Shown one piece after another: positions 23,085 through 31,796 of a DNA stretch of 64,000 nt. Under the pieces are notes generated by a model. It searched no databases. It had not been told where the DNA came from and saw only the letters and a program-made list of their open reading frames with translations. Location of the stretch: the NCBI GenBank assembly GCA_038503065.1, contig JBCAMK010000001.1:1922001-1986000 (forward strand), read 5' to 3'. Numbering within the stretch: position 1 is the stretch's first letter; the number at the start of each line of letters is the position of its first letter. The translations under genes were made by a program, and so were the position numbers. This DNA comes from Paragyromitra xinjiangensis. Lineage: Eukaryota; Ascomycota; Pezizomycetes; Pezizales; Discinaceae.

Positions 23085-24519
23085 TTTGGGGTGTGAAGAT
23101 GGCGAAAAGAAACACAAAGAAGAACGCGAGGACAACTGTTGGCCTGAGAAAGGAGGAAATGGGGAGTCTAGATATCCGATATTTATGTAGTTTCTCTAAG
23201 CTTAACATCTCAAATAGTCCATCTCCACCTAGTAGTGAGATTGCACAATCAACTCATTGTTCTAGTAAACGGTATTCAGTCAATTTGTAAGGTCAATTTT
23301 GATAAGCATACGATCTTAATGTTTCCAAATTAAGAAGGCCGTATTGTGCAGGAACAAATTTAAGCATAACTCGGTGTTGTTCCAAGCCTTGGCTTCGGCG
23401 CGGATCTCATGGCTGCTTCCCGATGAGGAAAGCAAAGCAAAGCAGGTAATCGTGAAACCCTAATTCCCACTACTAATGGTCAAAACAATAGTCGGAGAAC
23501 GGCGAGGACCAGAACACAAGGTGTATTCCTCTCCTGATAACCTAGGAACCGTTACAAACCTTGGAGATAACCTAGTCAGAAGCAGACCCACTATCGTGAA
23601 GCACCCACAGCCCAGTATTAATGCCCTCGTATATCAATACTTCCCAATTAGGTAAAACGAGTGGGTGAATAATTGTCACAAAGACAGCAGCCATTCGGGG
23701 TAGCATTCCAACCAACTTTCAGTCTTTCAACTTTACCAGCAAGCGACCAATCAGTCTCGATAAGGGAACCCGCTGGATAAATAGAGGCGCCCAATTCCCA
23801 ACTGACGCCAAAGTTCATTAGTAAGGGTGTTTGTTGTGGATCAGATAAGATGGTGTGTGCGCCAAACCGTCCAGTAGCAAGCGAAACAAAAGCCAAGAGC
23901 CCCCTGATTCCCCAACGCCAACGACAAACGACTTCCAAGCTCTGAGTGGAATCGATGATAGCTCCACAGGTGCTCAGTATTCCACGATATTCCTGCCGGC
24001 TAAAAATACTCTCGTAACGAAATTGGCTCCGGTCCAGTGAACGGTAGTGTTGGAAGGCGTGGTGGATAACTCCTGAGATTCTCATTATGTTGTGTTCCCT
24101 GTAGGGCTTCCTCTACCTATCTAGTTATTCTTCCGTTTTGTGCTTTTGGGGAAGCCTAGTAAATTTATGATATCTTATATAACCTATATATTTTCAATTT
24201 AGTGCTGTTGCTTATTTGGTGTAGTGTTTTCATTTATCGTTAGTGATTTATGTCTTTGTTTCGTTTTAGTTGCCCCGCGGTGGGACGCGGGATAACCGAT
24301 TTTACGGAAATGCAAGGATTGAGCATTGTCGAGATAGAGATAGGGATAGGGTTGTATGTAGCTGCTGTAGTATTACTGTAAAGTGGTTGCTCGCTCTCCT
24401 TTCTGCCACAACCTCATTCAGTGCCATCAGTTCGTTTAGTGCTTTAAGAACTTGGACTCTGTGAGTTTCCGTTGATGAATAGCAGTTATCCTGTTCTCAT
24501 CAGTTAGGCTTCCGTATAC
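23085..24519. other. Intergenic; one doubtful minus-strand frame
   Basis: This holds the LAP1 promoter and then AT-rich DNA. A 145-codon minus-strand frame at 23648-24085 contains a protein-like patch (FGVSWELGASIYPAGSLIE) but has no recognised domain or intron support, so I do not call it. The last 400 bp (24100-24519), T-rich, lead into the first copy of the repeat unit and may belong to it. Confidence 0.4.
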
Positions 24520-24969
24520 ATGTCTTCTTTTTCGGAGCTACCTACCGAGGTCGATACGCCGCCTCAGGACATGGTTTCCTCTACCGCAGATGGCACCGAT
24601 GATTTGAGCCATGGCGTTCCTCGTGTTGACCATGACATGTTGTCTCCGCCTCGTACGGGGGAGTCTCCGCCCGATATATCGGATGTTTGTCACCGGATTG
24701 ATAATTTATCTGCTACCGTTGATCGTTTATCAGCTTTCATTGAAAGCTCGGTTCATTCGTTTGTACTTCCAGTGAAGGAGGTTGACACGAAATCGGAGAA
24801 ACGTTTTGAGGAGTTGCATGACCTCATCAGAGAAAGGTTTCTTACATCGGATTTACAGCGAGATAGGTGGTTTGAGTCGATGGAGGGCAAATTTGATCAT
24901 GTCAATTTAGCTATCGAGGGTGTTTCAGGAGATTTAACCACTCTACGAACCCGGCTGGCTAGTTTATAG
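24520..24969 (+). CDS. Coiled-coil ORF of the repeat unit, copy 1
   Basis: An intact 149-codon frame. The N-terminal 50 residues are acidic and Pro/Ser-rich. From about residue 55 (DISDVCHRIDNLSATVDRLS) the sequence is heptad-like and helical through to the end (VSGDLTTLRTRLASL). There is no catalytic motif or zinc knuckle. A second copy at 27493-27777 keeps VCHRIDNLS, KSEKRFEELHDL and FLTSDLQRD. Its position beside minus-strand ORFs in both copies marks it as part of the repeat rather than a host gene. A structural or oligomerising role would be inference. Confidence 0.5.
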   Translation: MSSFSELPTEVDTPPQDMVSSTADGTDDLSHGVPRVDHDMLSPPRTGESPPDISDVCHRIDNLSATVDRLSAFIESSVHSFVLPVKEVDTKSEKRFEELHDLIRERFLTSDLQRDRWFESMEGKFDHVNLAIEGVSGDLTTLRTRLASL

Positions 24970-24991
24970 TGTTCGTTTTTTTCCTATTTTT

Positions 24992-25100
24992 GCTTTCTTA
25001 GTATTCAGTATGTTTTCAAATCGCGGTGTAGTCGTTCGGTGTTTTTTTCTGTTGTAATTGTTTTCTTAGTATTTGGTATATTTTTCAAATCGTGGTGTAG
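24992..25100. repeat. Two-unit tandem duplication
   Basis: TTTCTTAGTATT ... TTTTCAAATCG-GGTGTAG appears twice, at about 24992-25031 and 25060-25100 (period about 69 nt), with roughly six differences. It lies in the T-rich region just after the coiled-coil ORF. Possible local duplication; no function is visible. Confidence 0.55.
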
Positions 25101-25209
25101 CTGTTTCGATTTTTATAGTTTTTGCTATTGAATTGAATACATATTCTCTGGGTCAGAGCCATAAATTTTAGGTTATTTGCGCCATTTTTTTATAAGTATT
25201 ACAGTTTAT

Positions 25210-25590
25210 TCAAACAAAGATACAAGTAAAGGAATCCCTGACTCTTAAACTCCGTCCCATCGAGGCTTCTGTTGCCCTTCCTAAACTCTTGTAAACGAGG
25301 TTGCGGGGGTGGTTGATCATCAGGTAGCGTTCGACGGGAATAGCATCCCTGTCGCTCCCATCATGCGTTTTTAATTTTTCGTAGGGTGCCGCTGCCACTG
25401 GACGTGGTGACAAGGACGCTGCGGGTGATCAACTCGATGATTATCTCTGTCAACGCCTTGTTAGAGGCGTTTCTCGGATCATCGCTTCCCACGCGGATGC
25501 GTGAAGTATGCAGCCTAGTTTGCTCTGTTTGGGTGCGGGAGCTTGGAAGTCCTATGTTCGTCCTTGGCTGTTCCTTTCAGGTTAGTGTAT
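25210..25590 (-). pseudogene. ORF3 of the repeat unit, copy 1 (frameshifted)
   Basis: The minus strand holds a protein-like stretch containing LTEIIIELITRSVLVTTSS, which then stops. The homologous remainder (KLKTHDGSDRDAIPVERYLM) continues in another frame. The copy at about 28380-28700 reads through this point in one frame, so copy 1 has a small indel near 25385. No family is recognised. The plus-strand frame that overlaps it is an antisense shadow. Confidence 0.5.
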
Positions 25591-25619
25591 GTCAAGCGAA
25601 CATTGTTTTGGCGTGTACG

Positions 25620-26606
25620 GATGTGGCAATATTATTGTAAGGAGCGGTCCTGGCTGGGGTTTTGGGGTTTTGTATAAAGATTTAACTTTCTTGACGCGAT
25701 CCGGGGTCGTGTTATTCTCGATGACGTTGTCGACTAGCTTATCGAAAATATCAGCTGCCGTGTCTCCCGTATTGTCAAATATAGAAGCGTTGGGTCCAGC
25801 GAGGGCCTTGTAGGCCTTTCTGATGTTTTCGGGTTTGTTCTGCGGAGGTGTCGGGATTTGGAGGATATCGGAGACGGCGGTTTCGGCGTAGAATTTCGAC
25901 TTGTCGTGGAGTTGTTTTTTGATTTGGTGTTTTGATTTTAGCCGGCAGTCTTCACAGTCGCAATAGATTTAGTGCTGTATTTTAAGTTCAGTGAGTTATA
26001 AAATAAACAATGGGGTAGATGGGGGTGTTATCGTATGTTGAGTGAGTTTTCGTGTGCTTTTGATAGCTCGAGAAGATCTTGTTCAATATCGGAATCGGTC
26101 ACGATGTAGTCGTCGCGGGCCTTGTCGGCGTATGTTGTTCCTGGTTGATCTATCACTACGTTGCATGGGTAAGCATTTATTTGATGCGGTGATAGCCATC
26201 TTTTTGGGGCGGCTCCGGCGAGCATCTTACGTAGTTTTCTTTCGTGCTCGGTTTCGTCGAGGGTGATGAGTCCTGGTCCCTGGTCTACCTCGGGCGTCCT
26301 TCTAACCTCAATTTTCGGTATCGGGCTGAGCCCGATTTCGTCGTCGAATATATTCTGGGTGTTGTCGCAGGTGAAATGGTTGCATGCGCCGAGGACGTGT
26401 TGGGGACGTTCAAAGTTTGTTAGAAATGGATTTTTGTCGCATTCGTAGCAGTTGCAGCATCGGTAGCGGATTTCCTGTTTATAAGGAGACCACGACTCGA
26501 CCTCAATAGATGGGGATTTATGGGGTGGGGTCTCGGGTGTTTCTGTGGGCGAGACCTGCGTGGTGGTGCTCACGGGAGGGGAGTGATGAGGGGCATGTCC
26601 TCTCAT
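25620..26606 (-). pseudogene. ORF2 of the repeat unit, copy 1 (Cys/His cluster protein, interrupted)
   Basis: Starts at ATG 26606 (MRGHAPHHSPP). A Cys/His cluster (CCNCYECDKN, then GACNHFTCDN) could bind zinc. An ERKLRKMLAGAAPKRWLSP block follows, shared with copy 2 as KERKLRKMLAGAPPRTWLSP. A stop at about 26028 ends the frame. Homology to copy 2 resumes at KQLHDKSKFYAETAVSDIL and runs through IPTPPQNKPENIRKAYKALA to KSLYKTPKPQPGP at about 25640. The protein is therefore interrupted near 25960-26030. Copy 2 has an intron-like gap at the equivalent place. No known family. Confidence 0.55.
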
Positions 26607-26749
26607 ATTTTTTTTCCTTTTTTTAGCCTGCGGATCTCCCGTTCGTTCTTAATCTCTACTAACGCGGGAGTGAAGTTGCGATTGATTGGCTGCTTGCCGA
26701 TTTCCTTTTCTGTTTATCTATTTTAGTATGTATAAGGCATTATAGTTTG

Positions 26750-27480
26750 GTGACACATTGCTTCTCAGTAGAGCGATTGGAGAGCAGTGTTCTTGCTGAT
26801 TTATATCAGGGCTTGATGATGGCTGGACTTCGTGTTTGCTAAGGCAATCGACATATTTTTGGTAATCCATCTCGATAAAATTCTCTAGGTTCGGGTTTAA
26901 TCGGCTGAAGTATTTGGCAATGCTGCAGATCTGCCCACCGTTGTGTGGGTGTTATCCCGATGTTCGTGGAACCTGCTTCGTGGACGGATTGAGATACGTA
27001 GAACGATATCTGGGCTATATTTTGGAAAATGAGGTCGTGTAGCTATAGCAGCTGGTTGTCGCCGGCGCTGTCGATGAAGTGGCCGTAATGTACTGCCATT
27101 TGATAATGTATATGAACGAGCACAAGACCGGGTGTGTATTCGGCTGCCGTGCGGTTTGCCACCACCTCAGCGAGGAGGAACATAGAAGGCGTTTGCGATC
27201 ATGGCCCGGTGTTCGTTGAGCTTGGGGTGTCTTTTTAAGCAGTCCTGGGTAAGAGATCGCATAAATTCTCCGACGGTGGAGACATTGAACCTGATGTTCA
27301 GAAGGGCTAGTATGTCGAGGGATTCATCGATCGATGGGGACAATATTTTATTTGTTCTGATGCCATCGAGAAGCTGCATGCCATGGGTGGGGATGTTGTG
27401 GTATAATCTGACAGGGATAATCTTCGATATCACGAAGAGTTTGGTGAAGAACGCGGGTCGGCGACGATCGAAGAAGACAT
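26750..27480 (-). pseudogene. ORF1 of the repeat unit, copy 1 (broken, about 240 codons)
   Basis: It starts at ATG 27480 (MSSS...) and shifts frame within the first 15 codons. It then runs open from KLFVISKIIPVRLYHNIPTH to AMIANAFYVPPR (27167), and continues in other frames with AVHYGHFIDSAGDNQLL, ISFYVSQSVHEAGSTN and ICSIAKYFSRLNPNLENF to about 26850. Copy 2 at 31796-31268 has matching blocks. I do not recognise the family with confidence. The mostly helical layout and the position as first ORF of a three-ORF series invite comparison with negative-strand RNA virus nucleoproteins, but this is only a hypothesis. I describe the broken copy as it stands. Confidence 0.5.
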
Positions 27481-27824
27481 CTTGATCACGATATGCTGTC
27501 TCCGCCTCCTACAAGGGAGTCCGAGTCTCCGCCCGATATATCGGATGTTTGTCATCGGATCGATAATCTATCTACTACCGTTACTTGTTTATCGGCTTTC
27601 ATGGAGAGCTTAGTTCATTCTTTTGTGCTTCTGGTAAAGGAGGTGGATGCTAAATCAGAGAAACGTTTTGAGGAACTACATGATCTTGTTGGAGAAAGAT
27701 TTCTTACATCAGATTTACAGCGAGATAAATGGTTTGAGTCAATGGAAAGCAAATTAAAGTTAGTTGTGTCAATTTAGCTGTTGAGGGTGTTTCAGAAGAT
27801 TTATCTACTTTACAAGCTTGGTTC
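27481..27824 (+). pseudogene. Coiled-coil ORF of the repeat unit, copy 2 (truncated)
   Basis: Homologous to the ORF at 24520. It keeps DISDVCHRIDNLSTTVTCLS and FLTSDLQRDKWFESMESK, then leaves the frame at about 27770 (stop at 27777) after a small indel. Homologous nucleotides continue to about 27824, where the hairpin element begins. The first 35 codons of copy 1 are absent at the left border. Confidence 0.6.
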
Positions 27825-27998
27825 ACTACCGTATTAACTCGAGAGAGGGAACCTCGTGCTAAGACGTTGGAATTGCCTCTCTTGGTAAGGCGGCGAGAAA
27901 TTTTCGCTGTGCTTTGGCCCTTTTAATTGACGCTTTGCCTGTAGAAGCAATTCCAACGTCTTAGCGTGAGGTTCCCTCTCTCGAGTCACTACGGTAGT
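27825..27998. repeat. 174-bp hairpin element with 52-bp arms
   Basis: Arms 27825-27876 and 27947-27998 are inverted copies over 52 bp with about four mismatches. The shared core is ACTCGAGAGAGGGAACCTC and GCTAAGACGTTGGAATTGC. The loop is 70 nt and non-coding. It sits exactly where the coiled-coil ORF copy loses similarity to copy 1. The structure fits a short MITE or foldback element. No target duplication is certain. Confidence 0.75.
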
Positions 27999-28379
27999 CC
28001 ATAGCTTTAGCTAATTTCTCTATTTTTAATCGCACCCTTTAACGTCCTGTAATTTTCATACTTTTTCTTTTTTCGTGTCGTTATTTTATTTTTTCCACTT
28101 GTGATTTGTTTTCTTTGTTTTCTGCCATTTCAAGGAATATATTTGCTCTGTCACATCATGATTGTTCATTTGCCGAAAATCACGTAGAGATTTGAGGATT
28201 GTGATGAACAGCTATTTTTGAGTTGATCATAGAATTAGATAAATGAGTATCGCCGCTCCCTATAAGTTTTTGTATCCGTATTCCCCCTCTATCAGGTCTC
28301 TACGTAGAAAGGAAAGTGAGGGATGGGAAAATTTAAATACAAAAAGAAGTTTTCGATTTTCGATTTTCGAGGCATGCTC

Positions 28380-28700
28380 CGTTCGAGGCCCGTGTTGCGT
28401 TACCCGCAATACCATAAATGAGCTTTAGGCGGTTGATCACTAGGTAGCACTCGACGGGGATAGCATCCCCGTCGTTCCCATCATGTGTTTTTAATTTTCC
28501 GTAGGGACCGCTGTCACTGGACGTGGTGACAGGGACGCTGCGGGTGATCGACCCGATGACCGTCTCTGTCAGTACCTTATTAGGGGTGCTGCTCGGGTCA
28601 CCGGTGGATGCGCAGTTGATGCGCGTGATGTCTACTAGCGAATTAGGAAGATCGCGAGTAGTCTGCTCTATCTTGGTGGGACGCTTTCGCCGTACGGTGC
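28380..28700 (-). pseudogene. ORF3 of the repeat unit, copy 2
   Basis: An open minus-strand stretch of about 105 codons without an obvious start. It contains NKVLTETVIGSITRSVPVTT and then KLKTHDGNDGDAIPVECYLV, matching ORF3 of copy 1 with about 75 percent identity by eye. It is open where copy 1 is frameshifted. It ends in divergent sequence near an (ATTTTCG)-like tandem tract at about 28352-28370. No recognised domain. Confidence 0.45.
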
Positions 28701-28864
28701 CTGTCCTTTACTGTATCGCTAGTCAGCGCACTACTCTTGATAATAGTTATGGTTCATGGGTTCTAGGTTGCTCACCATTATAAGGAGCTTGTCTAAGTTG
28801 TCTTGCTTGATTTTTTGGGGTCTTGTAGACCGCTTTTAACTTTCTCGCGTTTTGTGGAGTGTTA

Positions 28865-29358
28865 CAGTAGGAGGCGAGAGTTCTACAAATCTGCAGATAG
28901 CAATGAAAAGGATCGCCTTTTTTTCTATCACCACACAACACAATAACCAGGGGGTATGAACACCTGTTAACTGATCAAGAAAGCAGTGTTATACTTTGGA
29001 ATATGGTTCTATATTTTCTGGCCTTCTTTGAGGTAGTTTTGGGGGGAAAATTAGATGTTGTTGCCCGGAGCTTACCACCTTGGCAAGACTTGGCGCCAAT
29101 TTGCAGAACTTTTGCCAGCAGCAGGCGGCTTGTCAACCATCATGAAAAATCACATTTTCGGGATCTTTCAACAATGGTACTGGTGAGTGCCTAATAAGTT
29201 TGATAAACATCTTAGCCTATGCCTTCTGCTATTTTAACAAAACTTAGGGGATTTTTCCAATTGACTTTGGTGGCTATATCACCTGTTTTTTGATCTCGAA
29301 AATTGGTGTTCCATCCCCGTTGCTAAGCAAAGGTTTGCAGAACTTTCGCCTCCTACTG
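28865..29358. mobile_element. 494-bp TIR element with TA target duplication
   Basis: The left end CAGTAGGAGGCGAGAGTTCT and the right end, whose reverse complement reads CAGTAGGAGGCGAAAGTTCT, form terminal inverted repeats extending to about 30 bp. The element is flanked by TA on both sides (28863-28864 and 29359-29360). Copy 1 of the surrounding repeat holds the empty site, GTGTTATTC at about 25710, against GTGTTA-element-TATTC here. CAGT ends and a TA duplication are the signature of Tc1/mariner-type elements. The interior has no transposase frame, so it is a non-autonomous element (MITE). It splits ORF2 of copy 2. Confidence 0.85.
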
Positions 29359-29389
29359 TATTCGACTCGATAACCTTCTGTTATTTTAT

Positions 29390-30120
29390 CGAAAATATCT
29401 GACGCGATGTTTTCTGTCTTATCTAATATCGAGGCGTTAGGACTGGCCAAATGCTTTCCAGGATTTCTTAGTGTTCTCGGGTTTGTTTCGTGGAGGGGTA
29501 GGGATGCCGAGGAGGTCAGCGACCTCAGTTTTCGCCTGGAATCTTGACTCGTTCCGGAGTTGTTTCTGCGGTTCGTTATTTGTTAGTATAGATATTTTTT
29601 AGAGTCTGAGGTTTGCTTACCTCGATAGATTCTTCGGTGTTCTTGACGGCGGTTAAAAGTTCGGCTTCGATATAGTTCTCGTTTGTAGGGATGTCGCAAT
29701 ATCTCTTCCTGAGGGCTTCGATAACTACATTCCATGGGTGAGTGTTTGCTTCATCGGGTGAAAGCCACGTTCTAGGCGGGGCGCCGGCGAGCATCTTACG
29801 CAATTTTCTTTCTTTTTCCTCCTCGTCAACAATAACGAGGTCTGGTGATTTTTTGACTTGTGCTACCGGTTTGGGGGTAAATTCGATCTGGTCGTCGAAC
29901 AACTCTCGCCTTGTGTGGCATAGATAGTGGGTGCAGACACCGTGGTGATGTTGCTGGAGGGTTATGCTGTCTGCAAACGAGTTATTCTCGCATTCGTAGC
30001 AGTCGCAGTATCAGTAGTGGATTTCTTCTTTGTAGGGAGACGGCTCAACTTTAATAGATGGTGATTTATGGAGTGGGGTCTCGGGTATTTCTGTGGATCT
30101 GGCGGAATTGACGTAAGGGG
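29390..30120 (-). pseudogene. ORF2 of the repeat unit, copy 2 (broken, with an intron-like gap)
   Basis: Homologous to 25620-26606. From right to left it has remnants of the Cys/His cluster region (in-frame stop in the TACTGATACTGCGACTGC area at about 30010), then KERKLRKMLAGAPPRTWLSP and a stop at 29576. Homology resumes with KQLRNESRFQAKTEVADLLG after a gap that looks like a spliceosomal intron: donor GTAAGC after ATCGAG at about 29620, branch ACTAAC and acceptor CCGCAG at about 29567. Further stops follow and the 494-bp element cuts it at 29358. The tail (KLKAVYKTPKNQ) reappears at about 28840. Confidence 0.5.
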
Positions 30121-30722
30121 ATTGGCGAGCGGGGTATCGCAAGCGCAAGCCTCATCAGAAATTTGGAGTACGGCCACAAAATCTAGCCAAACGTGTTCAA
30201 TGGTGTTAAGAGCAACTTCATTGGACATATGAAGAATGGTCATGCCTAGTTTATTATGATGAATCATGGCATTTTACAGAGGGCTTCCATTATCAGCCTG
30301 TGGTTATTCGTTGCGCAAGTGAAGAGGGCTATCCTGATTGTATTAATATTAGAGAACGATCAGGACGGCAAGGAATTATGGTATGGGGCGCATTCTGCAG
30401 TACCATCAAATCAGACCTGGTCTTTGTTCCACCAAAAGTGACAGTAGATTCAGCTGCTTCTATCAAGCATATACTAGATCCACACCTTATTCCATTCTGG
30501 CATCAGGCCTGCGAGAAATATGGGTGGGCTAGAGTAGTTGAAGACAACGCACCTGGTTATAAAAAGTGGGCTACTGCTTGTAGGGAAAGGAATGGAGTAG
30601 ATGTGGCGAATTTACCCCCACAGTTACATAGAACAGTATAACTGAGTCTAGGCTAGAGAGCTTGATTAGGAGCATGCCAGATAGATTGCAGGCTGTTATT
30701 GCTGCTGGAGGAGCTGCAACGA
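30120..30722 (+). mobile_element. Dead Tc1/mariner-type transposase remnant
   Basis: A coding remnant of a DDE transposase (DDE_3 endonuclease type). It begins without a start near 30124 and has a stop at about 30209. It then shows YYDESWHF (first catalytic Asp), the open stretch RQGIMVWGAFCSTIKSDLVF and ARVVEDNAPGYKKWA (second Asp). NGVDVANLPPQ is followed directly by LHRTV and a stop at 30641. The usual PPQSPDLNPIE segment with the third acidic residue is missing. The C-terminal block SMPDRLQAVIAAGGAA ends at about 30729. An internal deletion therefore removes the catalytic third residue. Insertion into copy 2 of the repeat unit is inferred from the break in similarity at about 30118. Confidence 0.8.
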
Positions 30723-31024
30723 TGTATTGATTTTGTATGTATTTATCGACGTTCTCGGCGCGCCACCACTGCCACCTGGTGACGGACTTTTTTTTTAATA
30801 ACGAGTTTATTTCCGAAATGGGCATTCATCCTACAGCATGGATATACTCCAGCCCGGTCTTAACTTCTCTTCTCGCCATTTCTGGCCCCCGTTTTCGAAA
30901 ATGAAAAACCTCGCAGGAAACACGACAGGAATCCCACCTCTTCATCTTCTGACGTTTTAAACCTTTCCCTAAGCTACCGACTCCCCACTCTCTACCTTGT
31001 GACGGACTTTCCTCCACCCCCGAA

Positions 31025-31266
31025 GTACTTGGGTGTAGGGGTAAGCCTGGCGACAGGTGGCTGTGCGAGTAAGAAATCCCAATTTCTTCTCCCCCTCCAC
31101 AACTCCCTGAGAGGCCTGATAAAAACGTCTAAGGGAGCAAGAATGCTATGTATTAAACATCAAACAAATTTAGTTGGCAAAAGTATGAAATTCAAACGAG
31201 CTTGAGCCCACTGAGAAAATAGCTGCACTGCCACCTGTCGCCAGACTTACCCCTACACCCGAGTAC
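31025..31266. mobile_element. 242-bp MITE with 42-bp terminal inverted repeats
   Basis: Arms 31025-31066 and 31225-31266 are inverted copies with three mismatches in 42 bp; the shared core is GGTGTAGGGGTAAG and CTGGCGACAGGTGG. The 158-bp interior is non-coding. Related half-sites (CCACTGCCACCTGGTGACGGACTTT at about 30763 and TTGTGACGGACTTTCC at about 30998) lie nearby, suggesting nested or tandem insertions. It interrupts ORF1 of copy 2. Confidence 0.78.
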
Positions 31267-31267
31267 A

Positions 31268-31796
31268 AGGGTTGAATATGTCCGATTTACGCTTACCGTC
31301 CTCGACTTCCTGAACCCACTTCAACCATTGGTTGAAGTTCGTGTCGGCAAAGGGTTTCGTCACCGAAGCTGATATCTTGAGGAATTTGGCGAGCATACAT
31401 ATCTCCGTCTTCACGTAAGGGTTTGTTATCGAGATATTTGTCGATCCAGCTTCGGTTATGAATTGGCTCACGTAGAACGATACTTTGCCGATTCAATTAC
31501 TGATCTCGTTTCTGAGCACTTCGTCGTCGCCGTGGGTGTCGATGAACTTGCCGTGATGGACAGCAAGTTCGTAGTGGGCTTGGGCTAGGATGAGACTGGG
31601 AGCACACCCTATTTCGGATCTTGCCCTTATTGCAGATGGAGAATACTTTGTCCATGCGCTTATCAGTTATTATTTCATGGGCACGTGTCGGGATATTGTG
31701 GTAAAGCCCAATGAGAATTAACTTTGATAGAATGAAGAGTTCGGCAAAGAAGCCAGCGCGGGTTACGATCAAGGCGGTTGCTGTGCTAGAAGACAT
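31268..31796 (-). pseudogene. ORF1 of the repeat unit, copy 2 (broken and truncated)
   Basis: Starts at ATG 31796 (MSSSTATALIVTRAGFFAEL) and keeps SKLILIGLYHNIPTRAHEI. It then loses the frame and resumes with AQAHYELAVHHGKFIDTHGD (about 31540). SFYVSQFITEAGSTNISITN and ICMLAKFLKISASVTKPFAD follow in the next open frame. It is cut at about 31270 by the MITE. A deletion relative to copy 1 removes part of the middle (the DILALLNIRFNVSTV region). It is described as it stands. Confidence 0.5.

Larger units (their letters stand above)
24520..27480. repeat. Multi-ORF repeat unit, copy 1
   Basis: This segment and 27481-31796 are diverged direct copies of one unit. The same four ORF families occur in the same order and orientation: a plus-strand coiled-coil ORF, then minus-strand ORF3, ORF2 and ORF1 (read from right to left as ORF1, ORF2, ORF3). 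Nucleotide similarity is plain by eye, for example GGACGTGGTGACA-GGACGCTGCGGGTGAT at about 25400 and 28530, and CCCGATATATCGGATGTTTG at about 24670 and 27533. No long terminal repeats are seen at the outer edges. The junction is abrupt: the ATG of ORF1 in this copy (27480) is followed directly by coiled-coil sequence of copy 2. The class of element is unknown. Confidence 0.7.
27481..31796. repeat. Multi-ORF repeat unit, copy 2 (enlarged by insertions)
   Basis: Second copy of the unit at 24520-27480, in the same orientation and directly abutting it. It is longer (4.3 kb against 3.0 kb) because it has gained a 174-bp hairpin (27825), a 494-bp TA-flanked element (28865), a Tc1/mariner remnant (about 30120) and a MITE (31025). 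Removing these leaves about the length of copy 1. The left end begins inside the coiled-coil ORF at a point equivalent to about 24626 of copy 1, so its N-terminal part is missing. Confidence 0.68.

Noticed and set aside
25386..25640. Plus-strand frame containing VTRTLRVINSMIISVNALLE
   Set aside because: The minus strand of the same DNA is conserved as ORF3 in both repeat copies, so the plus frame is a shadow.
24520..31796. Calling the repeat unit an LTR retrotransposon or LINE
   Set aside because: No reverse transcriptase, integrase, RNase H, LTR or poly-A-ended structure is visible in either copy.
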